DNA of 64,000 bases from Chloroflexota bacterium (GTDB taxonomy: Bacteria; Chloroflexota; Dormibacteria; Dormibacterales; Dormibacteraceae): assembly GCA_005887685.1 (NCBI GenBank), contig VBHJ01000004.1, positions 1 through 64,000 of the forward strand, read 5' to 3'. The notes under the pieces were generated by a model. It made no database searches. It saw only the letters and a program-made list of their open reading frames with translations, and was not told the DNA's origin. Each line of letters starts with the position of its first letter. The first letter of the stretch is position 1. This document shows, piece by piece, positions 18,340-26,532 of the stretch. Position numbers and translations under genes: made by a program.

Positions 18340-19069
18340 GAGCGGCGAGGTGGGGCAGCACCTCTCCTGAGCGACCATGGATGACGACGTGCGCGAACCG
18401 GTCGAACGGCGTCGGCTCGGCGTTGACCACGATCATGCGCGCGCCGGCTCGCAGCGCCACCAGCGGGACCTCGGCGGCCGGATAGACCACCAGCGACGAT
18501 CCGACCACCAGGATCACGTCCGCATTCCGGGCGAGCTCGAACGCCTCCTGGACCGCGGCGGCCGGCATCGGCTCGCCGAACAGGACGACGGTCGGCTTCA
18601 ACCTCGTTCCGCCGCATTGCCGGCAGCGCGGGGGCATCTCGACGTCGAGCCGCTCCTGCACCTCTGATCGCGGCTCGACACGTCCGCAGTCGAGACACAC
18701 CACCTTCCGTCCAGACCCATGCAGCTCGATCACCCTCTTGCTGCCCGAGTCCTGGTGCAGGCCGTCCGTGTTCTGAGTGATAAGGGCGACCAGGCGGCCG
18801 GCCGCCTCGAGCTCCGCCAGGGCCAGGTGGCCGGGATTCGGCTTGGCCGCGAGCGCAACCCGGCCCCGGTCTCGCGACACCCTCCAGTAGGATGCCGGGT
18901 CGGCCAGAAAGGTGTCGATCGACGAGACCTTGACCGGGTCGTACTTGGCCCACAGGCCGCCCTCGCCCCGAAAAGTCGGGATCCCGCTTTCGGCCGACAC
19001 GCCGGCCCCCGTCAACGCCACGGCTCGCCGGGCCGTAGACAGCAGCTCCGCCGCACGTTCGACCGTCAT
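18326..19069 (-). CDS. SIR2-family NAD-dependent protein deacylase
   Basis: A 247-aa sirtuin that removes acyl groups from protein lysines using NAD. Visible are ALTGAGVSAESGIPTFRG, TQNTDGLH, the catalytic histidine in IELHGS, two CxxC zinc pairs (CLDCG and CRQCG) and VVGSSLVVYPA. The ATG at 19069 overlaps the stop of the upstream CHASE2 cyclase as ATGA, so translation is coupled. The 3' end overlaps convergent birA by 14 bp. Coupling to a cAMP cyclase suggests acylation control linked to cAMP, as known for cAMP-regulated acetyltransferases elsewhere; this is inference. Confidence 0.92.
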   Translation of the reverse strand: MTVERAAELLSTARRAVALTGAGVSAESGIPTFRGEGGLWAKYDPVKVSSIDTFLADPASYWRVSRDRGRVALAAKPNPGHLALAELEAAGRLVALITQNTDGLHQDSGSKRVIELHGSGRKVVCLDCGRVEPRSEVQERLDVEMPPRCRQCGGTRLKPTVVLFGEPMPAAAVQEAFELARNADVILVVGSSLVVYPAAEVPLVALRAGARMIVVNAEPTPFDRFAHVVIHGRSGEVLPHLAALTGG

Positions 19070-21012
19070 GCGAAGACGGACTGCGTGGTGTACAGCTGTC
19101 GCTTCGCCGTGTAGGCGGTCGTCGCCGCGTCCGTCGGCATCGGCACCCACGGTGAGGCTGTGTCCTCGCGGATGGCGGTCACCTTGAAGATCCTGAACGT
19201 CTCCGCCGATTTGCCCTTCAGCTGCAGCCCGGGCAGCTCGTCGACCGCGATGAAGTCCGCGCACGCCTGGTATGTCGGCCAGCCGACCAGGACGTGAAAT
19301 GGGGGCGCGGCGCTACAGAAGCGGGCAGCAGTGTTGACCGTGTCACCGAGCGCCGTGTACTGGAGGCGGTCCTGGCTTCCCATGTTCCCGACCACGGCGG
19401 TTCCGGTGTTGATTCCGATGCCCCAGCCGATGGGCGGCAGTCCGCGTGCCGCCAGCTTGGCCTGCACCGAGGGCGCGCCGTTGATCAGGTCATAGGCGCA
19501 GCGGATCGCGAGCAGCGCGTGGTTCGGTTGCGCGAGGGGTGCATTCCACAGCGCCATGACTTCATCGCCCACGTACTTGTCGATGAGCCCGTCCCACCTG
19601 AGGATGAGCTTGCTCATCTCATCAAGGTAGTCCTGGATGACCGCGAGGACGTCGTCAGCGCGCATCGACTCGGCCATCGCCGTGAAGCCGCGGATGTCCA
19701 TGAACATGACGCTGAGGTCGCGACGTTCTCCGCGTGAGATCAGGTCGTCCACAGAGCGCGTCGCGGCAAGCTGGCGCGCGACCCGCGGATCGATGTAATG
19801 GCCGAAGATGCGCTCGACCTTGCGCCGCTCATGCTCCTCGAGCACGTAACGCGCCCCCAACGAAAACGTCGCCGCCAGCACGATCGCCATGGCCGCGTAG
19901 AGCGGATCAGCGAGATAGCCCTGCTGGCCGAGAACGTAGATGGCCACGTAGTAGGCGGTGAGGACGCCCGCGGTGAGCAGCATCCCGGCGCGGAAAGGCA
20001 GCAGGTAGACGATGAGACCGACGATGGCCGCGAGCAGCAGGATCGCCAGCTGTATCGAGACTGTCGGTTGGACTCTGAGGTACCTGTTATTGAGGATGGT
20101 GGTCATCGCATCACCCTGGATTCGGTAACCGTAGTTCTGGCTGTCGAGCATGCACTGCGGCCGGCCAGGAGAGCAAAAAGATCCGTCGTGCTTGAAAGCA
20201 ACGGCCTGCGAGTAGACGTCGCCGGCGTCGATGAGCTTCGTGCCGACGACCACGATGTGATTGGTGATCAGCGCGGGACGCGGACAGCTCTGGTTGTAGG
20301 CGTCGACGTACGCGCACGTTGGGCTCGATCCGCGTGTGAAGTTGACGAGCATCTGGTTGCCGACGAGCGGGATCCGGTGGCTGCCGAAAGTGGCTTCGGA
20401 ATTGCGCACCACGATGGGAGCGCTGATGCCACCGGCGAAGCGCAGCGCCAGGACGAATGCAGGTTCGTCGCTCTCGTTTTCCGGGCAGGTGGAGCTGGGG
20501 TCGGGGCGCAGCACCACCCCGCGAACCGTGTTGGCCTGGTCCGGAATGCCCAGCCCGCGCTCGCCCACCGCCGCGGCGACGGTCGAGAACTCGCCCTTCG
20601 GCGCGTCATCGACCGTGCACACCAGCACCACGTTCCCGGCGGCGCTGATCGCGTCCGTGAGCTGCTTGTCGGTGTTCTCACCCGTTTCGACGTCGCTGAA
20701 AGTCAGGTGGTCGAGCACGACGTCGAACAGGATCACCTTGGGGTGCAGGCTCGCCAGGTAGTTGATCACCCTCGCGTGGTAACCGTTGTTGAACGGATAC
20801 GCGCCAATGTCCTTTTGGCTGCGTGAGTCGATCTCGACGAAGCTGACCTGCGGGTCCGGCGCCGGCGCCGGAAAGAGCTGATCTTGCCCCGCTGCGAATG
20901 TGGGGTCGGTGATTCCGGTTTGTAGAAGGGCGATGACCAGAAAGCCGGCGACCAGGCCCGCGAGCACGAAGCGCCAGGCGAGGCGCCAGTCGCCTATGCG
21001 GTCGCGAACCAT
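19066..21012 (-). CDS. CHASE2-domain class III adenylate cyclase (second copy)
   Basis: A 648-aa paralog of the cyclase at 6613. An N-terminal membrane helix is followed by an extracellular CHASE2 domain (about 35-320), three membrane helices (about 330-405) and a cyclase domain (about 425-610). The cyclase domain carries MDIRGF, LIDKYVGDE, GIGINTGTAVVGNMGS and GDTVNTAARF. The Lys/Thr pattern favours ATP as substrate. Both cyclases share an FGHY linker before the catalytic domain. The start lies 9 nt after TAACAT, back-to-back with an MFS gene, and the gene is coupled to the sirtuin downstream. Confidence 0.9.
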   Translation of the reverse strand: MVRDRIGDWRLAWRFVLAGLVAGFLVIALLQTGITDPTFAAGQDQLFPAPAPDPQVSFVEIDSRSQKDIGAYPFNNGYHARVINYLASLHPKVILFDVVLDHLTFSDVETGENTDKQLTDAISAAGNVVLVCTVDDAPKGEFSTVAAAVGERGLGIPDQANTVRGVVLRPDPSSTCPENESDEPAFVLALRFAGGISAPIVVRNSEATFGSHRIPLVGNQMLVNFTRGSSPTCAYVDAYNQSCPRPALITNHIVVVGTKLIDAGDVYSQAVAFKHDGSFCSPGRPQCMLDSQNYGYRIQGDAMTTILNNRYLRVQPTVSIQLAILLLAAIVGLIVYLLPFRAGMLLTAGVLTAYYVAIYVLGQQGYLADPLYAAMAIVLAATFSLGARYVLEEHERRKVERIFGHYIDPRVARQLAATRSVDDLISRGERRDLSVMFMDIRGFTAMAESMRADDVLAVIQDYLDEMSKLILRWDGLIDKYVGDEVMALWNAPLAQPNHALLAIRCAYDLINGAPSVQAKLAARGLPPIGWGIGINTGTAVVGNMGSQDRLQYTALGDTVNTAARFCSAAPPFHVLVGWPTYQACADFIAVDELPGLQLKGKSAETFRIFKVTAIREDTASPWVPMPTDAATTAYTAKRQLYTTQSVFA

Positions 21013-21020
21013 GTCGCCGG

Positions 21021-21027
21021 TATGTTA
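21021..21027. promoter_or_regulatory. Bidirectional promoter with overlapping -10 boxes
   Basis: TATGTT (21021-21026, plus) precedes GTG 21034 by 7 nt and TAACAT (21022-21027, minus) precedes ATG 21012 by 9 nt. Both genes would be leaderless and share one polymerase site. Confidence 0.6.
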
Positions 21028-21033
21028 GGTGCG

Positions 21034-22266
21034 GTGACCTCAGCCGTCCCCGAATCCCGGCGCATGGTCTTTCTCTACATCGCGGCAGGGGCCGTTTTCG
21101 CGACCATCGCAGCGCGCGGCCTGACAGTTCCCCTGTATGCCCACGACCTGGGCGCGAGCCGGTTTGCGGTCGGCGCGCTGTTCTCCGTGGCCACGATCGC
21201 CGCGGCGATCCTCTCGCTGCCATCAGGCGTGCTGGTGGATCGCTTCGGCGCCCGCACGCTGCTGGGCATCTCGCTGGTGCTCACGGCCGTCTCGCAGGTC
21301 GCGACCGCGCTCACACCGAGCGTGGCTCCGCTGTTCCTGTGGCAGATCATCGGCGGTCTCGCTGCCGGCGCCCAACAGTCAGCCGTGTTCAGCGCGGTGA
21401 CCGAATCGGTGCCGAGGGGAAAGTTGGGACGCGCCATGGGATGGCTGACCCTTTCGATGCAGCTCGGCTTCACGCTGGGCCCGGCCCTCGCCGGCCTTGC
21501 GCTCCGTTGGATCGATGTGCGAACCGACATCGCGGTGACGACCGCGCTGCTCGTCTTCACCATCCCCGGTGCGCTGGCCACGAGCCGGACGCGTCAACAG
21601 ACCGGGCAGGGCTTTTCGCTGCGCGCTCCTCTGCGGGCCCTGGCCAAGCAGGCGGCGTTCACGCCGGTCGTCATCGGGCTGATCAGCGTGACCTTGATCT
21701 GGGGCACCTTTGGCGCCTTCATCCCCATCTTCGCGCGGGAAGGTCTCGGGCTCCAGAGCGCCCAGGTCGGCTACCTGCTTGCGCTGCAGGCGGTGTTCAA
21801 CGCCGGCTCACGACCGATCGCGGGCCGGCTGGTGGATCGGGCACGCCAGCGCTGGCCGATCGTCCTGACCGGCGTGATCGTCTGGTCGGCAGCCATGGTT
21901 GTGATCGGTCACCTCTCCGGGTTCCTGGCGCCGGCGATCGTGATCGCGATCGGAACGCCCTTCATGGCGGCGGCGTTCGTGGCGATCGGCGTGGTGTTCG
22001 GCGACCTCTCGAGCGCGTCCACTCGCGGTGTCACGATGGGGATCTACGGAACGGTTCTGTTCATCGGCCTTTCAGCGGGGCCGCTGATATTCGGCCCGAT
22101 CGTCCAGGGAGTCGGCTACGCGGCCGGGTTCACCGCGTGCGCGGCGGTTTCGGTGATTCTTGGGCTCGTGATGGCGGGAATGCAGGCGGCACCCCTGCGC
22201 CGGCGAAGCGCGCCAGCACCTCTCGGTGACTCGGAAACGCCAGGGGCGGCAACGCGTCAGGTGTGA
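21034..22266 (+). CDS. Major facilitator superfamily transporter
   Basis: A membrane carrier of about 410 aa with 12 predicted helices and the MFS loop motif VDRFGARTLLG between helices 2 and 3. It resembles drug/sugar efflux members, but the substrate cannot be told. GTG 21034 is preferred because of the -10 box 7 nt before it; ATG 21022 lies inside that box. The 3' end overlaps the convergent Nudix gene by 137 bp, which is long for a convergent pair. Confidence 0.85.
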   Translation: MTSAVPESRRMVFLYIAAGAVFATIAARGLTVPLYAHDLGASRFAVGALFSVATIAAAILSLPSGVLVDRFGARTLLGISLVLTAVSQVATALTPSVAPLFLWQIIGGLAAGAQQSAVFSAVTESVPRGKLGRAMGWLTLSMQLGFTLGPALAGLALRWIDVRTDIAVTTALLVFTIPGALATSRTRQQTGQGFSLRAPLRALAKQAAFTPVVIGLISVTLIWGTFGAFIPIFAREGLGLQSAQVGYLLALQAVFNAGSRPIAGRLVDRARQRWPIVLTGVIVWSAAMVVIGHLSGFLAPAIVIAIGTPFMAAAFVAIGVVFGDLSSASTRGVTMGIYGTVLFIGLSAGPLIFGPIVQGVGYAAGFTACAAVSVILGLVMAGMQAAPLRRRSAPAPLGDSETPGAATRQV

Positions 22267-22681
22267 AAACCGCGACCTCGAGCATCTCGGGGCCCGGGCT
22301 GATCGAACCTCCATCGACGACTCGACCGCGGTACGCGATCCCGATGATGCTCGAGACGGACCGCTTTGCCACGTGATAGGTGCCGAGTAGGGCCGTCAAC
22401 TCGACGTCGGCGTTGATTTCCTCGCGACACTCGCGGATCGCGGCACTCGCGGGGTCTTCGTCGTGGTTGACGAACCCGCCGGGCAGGCACCACAGGCCGT
22501 ACCCAGGCTCGATGGCGCGACGGCCCAGCACGATGCCGCCCTGCGACTCGACGACCACCGCGGCCGCGACCTTCGGATCGCGCCACAGGACGAAGTCGTC
22601 GTTGGGACATGCCTCTACCTCACGTCCATCGAGCGTCCGCAAAACCAGCGCCGCGCCGCAGTTGACGCAGAAGTGGCCCAC
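22130..22681 (-). CDS. Nudix hydrolase with N-terminal zinc ribbon
   Basis: A 183-aa pyrophosphohydrolase. The N-terminus has a short zinc-ribbon-like CVNCGAALVL followed by a lone CPND, similar to NudC-type proteins. The Nudix box is GGFVNHDEDPASAAIRECREE near residues 72-92, with Asn where Gly is common after REEI. The substrate is unknown. The GTG start lies 7 nt after TAAGCT. About the last 45 residues are encoded opposite the MFS gene and are Pro-rich, so they may be dispensable. Confidence 0.85.
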   Translation of the reverse strand: MGHFCVNCGAALVLRTLDGREVEACPNDDFVLWRDPKVAAAVVVESQGGIVLGRRAIEPGYGLWCLPGGFVNHDEDPASAAIRECREEINADVELTALLGTYHVAKRSVSSIIGIAYRGRVVDGGSISPGPEMLEVAVFTPDALPPLAFPSHREVLARFAGAGVPPAFPPSRAQESPKPPRTR

Positions 22682-22691
22682 CGAGCCGAGC

Positions 22692-23849
22692 TTAGACCGG
22701 TTCGGCCTCCGGCCTTGCCGCGTGAGGCTTGGGCGCCGGACCTTTCATGTCGGCGACGCGAACCTGGTTGCGGCCGCCCTGCTTGGCGGCATAAAGGGCC
22801 TGGTCGGCGCGGTCGATCAGCTGCGTGAAGAGCGCCGGATCATCGGTCGCCGCCACCCCGAGGCTGATCGTGAGCTTCAGACCTCCCGGAAAAGTGGCGG
22901 ACGCGACCTTGGCTCGAATGCGCTCGGCCAGGGTGCGCGCACCCGGCTCCGTCGTCTCATGGAGGATCAGCGCGAACTCCTCGCCGCCATAGCGCGCGCA
23001 GACGTCGGACTCGCGCGCTCCGGTTTTCAGGATCTGCGCGAGCTCTGCCAGGACAGCGTCGCCGTTCAGGTGGCCATATGTGTCGTTGACCTGCTTGAAG
23101 TGGTCCAGGTCGATCATCAAGAAGGCGATGGCGTTGTGGTGCCGCCGCGCTCGCTGCATCTCCTGGAGAAACTGCTGGGCCAGATGTCTGCGGTTGGGCA
23201 GCTTGGTGAGCTCGTCGGTTAGCGCGTTCTCCTCCTGGGCCTCGAAGAGTTGGGCGTGGCGGATGGCGATCGCGGCTTGGGAGGCCACCCCGTTCAGCAG
23301 GTCGGCCTGGTCCTCGGACAGCTCCCGCCAGGCGTTGAGGTAGAGCTCCATGGCACCCATGAGCTGCCCCGACCGCTGGATGGGAACCACCAGGACGTGT
23401 TGGGGGTGGCCGCCGCTGTCCAGGCCCGGCGCGGTGTGCTCGTCGAGCTTGACGACCAGCGGCCGCATCGCGGAGAGGGCCGAGCTGAGCGGTTCCTCGT
23501 CGATCTTTCGCATGCCGCCGCGCGCGCGGGTGGTGAGGTTGTAGGAGGCCTCGCGGTACATTTCGGCCCTGCCTGTTCGCACGAGGTACATGGCGCCGGC
23601 GACAGCGCCCATGATCCGGCCGGCATGGGTCAGGGCGACGTTCAGCACCTCTTCCAGGGCGAGCGAGGAGTTGACCGCGGAGGCGATCGCGAGCAGGAGC
23701 GCGGCCCGATCGCGGGCTCCGCTCTCGTCGGCCAGCGCGGCTTCGAGCTCGCGGGTCGTGCCTCGATTTCGCATGAGGGACACGGTCAGCAGGATGAAGG
23801 CCGCGACTAGAAGGACCGAGGTGATCAGGAGTACGGCGGCGAGATCCAA
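22692..23849 (-). CDS. Membrane-anchored GAF-GGDEF diguanylate cyclase
   Basis: A 385-aa protein with an N-terminal membrane helix (about 5-25), a GAF-like sensor domain (about 55-205) and a GGDEF domain (about 215-370) with the intact active site YGGEEFALIL, so c-di-GMP synthesis is likely. No EAL domain follows. The TTG at 23849 has a good AGGAG ribosome binding site 6 nt before it, unlike most genes here. It is the same strand as the Nudix gene, with a 10-bp gap. Confidence 0.9.
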   Translation of the reverse strand: MDLAAVLLITSVLLVAAFILLTVSLMRNRGTTRELEAALADESGARDRAALLLAIASAVNSSLALEEVLNVALTHAGRIMGAVAGAMYLVRTGRAEMYREASYNLTTRARGGMRKIDEEPLSSALSAMRPLVVKLDEHTAPGLDSGGHPQHVLVVPIQRSGQLMGAMELYLNAWRELSEDQADLLNGVASQAAIAIRHAQLFEAQEENALTDELTKLPNRRHLAQQFLQEMQRARRHHNAIAFLMIDLDHFKQVNDTYGHLNGDAVLAELAQILKTGARESDVCARYGGEEFALILHETTEPGARTLAERIRAKVASATFPGGLKLTISLGVAATDDPALFTQLIDRADQALYAAKQGGRNQVRVADMKGPAPKPHAARPEAEPV

Positions 23850-23917
23850 GAGTCACTCCTATGGGGGCCGGAAGTTGCCATAGGTTAACGCGGCAAACTT
23901 GGAGTTGGTTCTATCAG

Positions 23918-23990
23918 AGCGCGGGGGAGGACAGACGTCCTCCCCGCGAAACCCCATCCCTCCCCAGGCGCGCCGGGAGGCGCCTGGTAA
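23918..23990. repeat. Hairpin-rich intergenic element related to the 135-bp repeat
   Basis: A purine-rich hairpin (GGGGAGGAC/GTCCTCCCC, 23924-23945) is followed by a second inverted repeat around AGGCGCGCCGGGAGGCGCCT. The GGCCGGA hairpin of the other copies is absent, so the relation is by layout and the GCGCGGGGGA core only. Reading frames through it to the upstream ATG at 23861 were not accepted as coding. Confidence 0.55.
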
Positions 23991-24034
23991 GCAAGGCCCC
24001 ACTCCCGTCCACCAGCCAGGGTGTCCGTGCGGGA

Positions 24035-24040
24035 TATACT
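24035..24040 (+). promoter_or_regulatory. -10 box TATACT before a probable CTG start
   Basis: TATACT lies 9 nt before CTG 24050, where the recognisable protein begins. This is the same spacing seen for other leaderless genes in the window. Confidence 0.5.
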
Positions 24041-24049
24041 CGGCCCGAT

Positions 24050-24832
24050 CTGGAGCCCCTTTCTTTCGACGATCTCCCCCTCGGCGGCGAGTGGACGACG
24101 CGCCGCCGCACCGTCTCCGACGCTGAGATAGCACTGTTCGCCGGCGTCGCCGGCGACCTCTCCCCGCTCACCATCGAGGCGCAGGGAGACGGCCGCCGTC
24201 CCGCGCCGCCCGCGCTGGTGGTCGCCATGGCGGTCGGCCTGGGCTCGATCGACACGCCCGTGCCGGCGGTCGCCGAGTGGGAGTGGCTGAACTGGAAGTT
24301 CCCCCGTCCGGTGCACGCCGGGGACACCATCTACGCCCGCTGGACCCTCACCCAGAAGCGACCGCCCGCCAGCGGTGCGCCGTCCGCCATCATCGTCTGG
24401 CGAGTCGACGTCCACACCCTCGACGGCGCTCTTTGCGCCGAGGGCGAGATAGGCGCCAAGGTCAAGCGCGGGGTGACCGCGGAGCGCCCCCGCCCGTCAT
24501 CCCCCGAGCAGCCGGCCGCGCCCAGCGCTCCACGGCGCCGGCGACGCCGCCCAAGGGCCAACGGGACGCTGCCCGAGCCGCCGGCGGTGGCCGCCCCACC
24601 CGCAGCCGCCGCCAAGCCAGAGCGAACCTCCGGGCCCTCCCGAAGGCGACGCCGCCGGCGTCCGTCAGGCTCCAGCGCACGCGAGGAGGAGCATGAGCCC
24701 CGAGCGGCGCATGTGCCGGAGACGACCGCGGCCCCATCCACCGCGCCCGCTCCCGCCACCCCGGCGCGGCCGGCCGGCCGATCCGGTCTGGGCGGCGTGC
24801 TGAGGCGCCTGCGGAGGCCGACGCAGACCTAG
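24050..24832 (+). CDS. MaoC-like hotdog-fold protein with Arg/Pro-rich tail, probable CTG start
   Basis: About 260 aa. Residues 1-150 resemble the MaoC/hotdog dehydratase fold (SFDDLPLGGEW, then ALFAGVAGDLSPL and FPRPVHAGDTI), which usually acts on enoyl-CoA thioesters. In place of the usual DxNPLH active site there is GDLSPL, so catalysis is doubtful. Residues 160-260 are a basic Arg/Pro/Ala-rich tail with RRRRRR runs that could bind nucleic acid. Apart from ATG 23861, which lies beyond a repeat element, no ATG, GTG or TTG is in frame, so CTG 24050 is proposed. Fold call is moderate. Confidence 0.6.
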   Translation: MEPLSFDDLPLGGEWTTRRRTVSDAEIALFAGVAGDLSPLTIEAQGDGRRPAPPALVVAMAVGLGSIDTPVPAVAEWEWLNWKFPRPVHAGDTIYARWTLTQKRPPASGAPSAIIVWRVDVHTLDGALCAEGEIGAKVKRGVTAERPRPSSPEQPAAPSAPRRRRRRPRANGTLPEPPAVAAPPAAAAKPERTSGPSRRRRRRRPSGSSAREEEHEPRAAHVPETTAAPSTAPAPATPARPAGRSGLGGVLRRLRRPTQT

Positions 24833-25698
24833 GCCGGAACTTCGAGCGCTTCGAGGTACTCGATGACGCGGCGGGTGAGCTGGGTCGGAGTCGATGCGCC
24901 GCTGGTCACGCCGACCTTCGTCGCGCCCTTGAACCAGGCCAGGTCCAGGTCCTCCATCCGGTCGACCAGGTAGGCCGGCTTGTGGCCCAGCTTCTTGACC
25001 ACCTCGACAAGGCGCAGTGAGTTGGAAGAACGCGTGCTGCCAACCACGATCACCAGGTCGACCTCTTTGGCCGCCTCGACCGCCGCCTCCTGGCGCTCCT
25101 GAGTCGCGCGGCAGATCTCGTTGTGGACCTCGGCCTGCGGGTACCGCGCCTTGACCTTGCCGATCAGGTCCTCGGTGTCCCAGACCGAGAGGGTCGTCTG
25201 GCAAGTGACGGCGATGCGGTCGCCCTTGAGCTCCAGCGCGTCGATGTCTTCGGGCTCCTGGACGAGGTACACGTTGCCCGGCGCCTCCCCCACCACGCCC
25301 TCGGGCTCGGGATGTCCCTTGCGGCCGATGTACACGACCTCGTATCCCTTGCGGGCAAGGTCGGCGACGAGCTCGTGGGTCCGGACGACGTCCGAGCACG
25401 TGGCGTCCACCGGCGTCAGGCCGAGCTCGATCGCGCGCTGCTTGACCTGCGGCGAGACGCCATGCGCGGTGAAGATGACGGTGCCGTCCTTGATCTGTTC
25501 GAGGCCGGCCAGCCGGTTGGGCTGATCGACCAGCTCGATGCCCTGCCGCTGCAGGTCGTCGGTGGCGTGCGTGTTGTGGACCAGCATGCCCAGCATGTGC
25601 ACGGGTCCTTGCGTCTCCTCTCGCACGCGCTTGGCGATGCGGAACGCGTCCACCACCCCATGGCAGTACCCCCGCGGCGTGATCTTCAGGACCTGCAT
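24829..25698 (-). CDS. ispH: 4-hydroxy-3-methylbut-2-enyl diphosphate reductase
   Basis: IspH is the last step of the MEP isoprenoid pathway, yielding isopentenyl and dimethylallyl diphosphate with a 4Fe-4S cluster. The 289-aa protein has the cluster cysteines in GYCHGV, VDATCSD and VTCQT, together with FTAHGVSP, GSTRSSNS and TSGASTPT. It starts 10 nt after TAGACT. Its 3' end overlaps the convergent MaoC-like gene by 4 bp. Confidence 0.94.
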   Translation of the reverse strand: MQVLKITPRGYCHGVVDAFRIAKRVREETQGPVHMLGMLVHNTHATDDLQRQGIELVDQPNRLAGLEQIKDGTVIFTAHGVSPQVKQRAIELGLTPVDATCSDVVRTHELVADLARKGYEVVYIGRKGHPEPEGVVGEAPGNVYLVQEPEDIDALELKGDRIAVTCQTTLSVWDTEDLIGKVKARYPQAEVHNEICRATQERQEAAVEAAKEVDLVIVVGSTRSSNSLRLVEVVKKLGHKPAYLVDRMEDLDLAWFKGATKVGVTSGASTPTQLTRRVIEYLEALEVPA

Positions 25699-25725
25699 CG
25701 CGGTTCCGAGTCTACGAGAGGCGCC

Positions 25726-26532
25726 CTAGCTGATCCCCGCAAACAGGTCCGGTTCAGGCAGGTCTGAGCCGGCCTTGCCGCGCACGAGCTGGTAGTACTC
25801 CGTTCCAAACGCCAGCTCGTAGATCTGGCTCGCCATGGTTGCGAACCACGAGTTCGGATCGTTCTGGCTGACGTGAGCGCGAAATGCGTCGCGCTTGCGC
25901 TCGACGTAGTCGTGGACGTCGATCTTCGTCGTGACAAGCTCGTCTGGAGTGCCCGCGATGCGCATGTTTCCGCTCATCGCGCGCTGAGCGTCCTCCGGCA
26001 TCTGCTTGACGAACGCCTCCATCATCGACCGCGGTATCGCGGTGTAGTAGAGCTTTTTCGGCTGCAGCCCCTCTCGCTCCAGCATGTCGAGGGCGGCATT
26101 GGTCACGAAGTGCGCCTTGATGTGGTCGGGGTGTCCGTACACTCCGTCCTCCGCATAGGTCACCACCACATCGGGGCGCTCTTCGCGGATGAAGACGGCA
26201 AGCCGGCCCGCCGCCTCATCGAGCGGCGCCTGGTGGAACGAGCGCGGGTCCTTGTTGTCTGCGGTGTCGACCATCCCGGAGTCGCGGTAACCGAGGAACT
26301 CCTGACGGTCGACCCCGAGGATCTCGCCCGCCGCCTTCAGCTCCTCCGTCCGGATGTCGCCAAGGCGAGGCCGCGACGCCGCCTCGTCCATGTTGTAGAT
26401 CTCGCCGGCTTCGCCACGGGTCGCCGTGATGTTCACCACGCGATGCCCATGTGCCTTGGCCTTCATCATCACGCCGCCTGTCGAGATGGCCTCGTCGTCA
26501 GGGTGCGCGTGGACCAGGAGCAGCGTGCCCAT
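25726..26532 (-). CDS. PIG-L/LmbE-family deacetylase, Mca/MshB-like
   Basis: A 268-aa zinc amidohydrolase. The metal site is HAHPDDE at residues 8-14 with the late histidines in EDGVYGHPDH. The family includes MshB (deacetylase of GlcNAc-inositol) and Mca (mycothiol conjugate amidase); the sequence resembles both and I cannot choose between them. The start codon immediately follows the HAD gene stop, so the two are co-transcribed. With the inositol-phosphate synthase at 35603, a mycothiol-like thiol is possible but the other Msh genes are not in the window. Confidence 0.85.
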   Translation of the reverse strand: MGTLLLVHAHPDDEAISTGGVMMKAKAHGHRVVNITATRGEAGEIYNMDEAASRPRLGDIRTEELKAAGEILGVDRQEFLGYRDSGMVDTADNKDPRSFHQAPLDEAAGRLAVFIREERPDVVVTYAEDGVYGHPDHIKAHFVTNAALDMLEREGLQPKKLYYTAIPRSMMEAFVKQMPEDAQRAMSGNMRIAGTPDELVTTKIDVHDYVERKRDAFRAHVSQNDPNSWFATMASQIYELAFGTEYYQLVRGKAGSDLPEPDLFAGIS

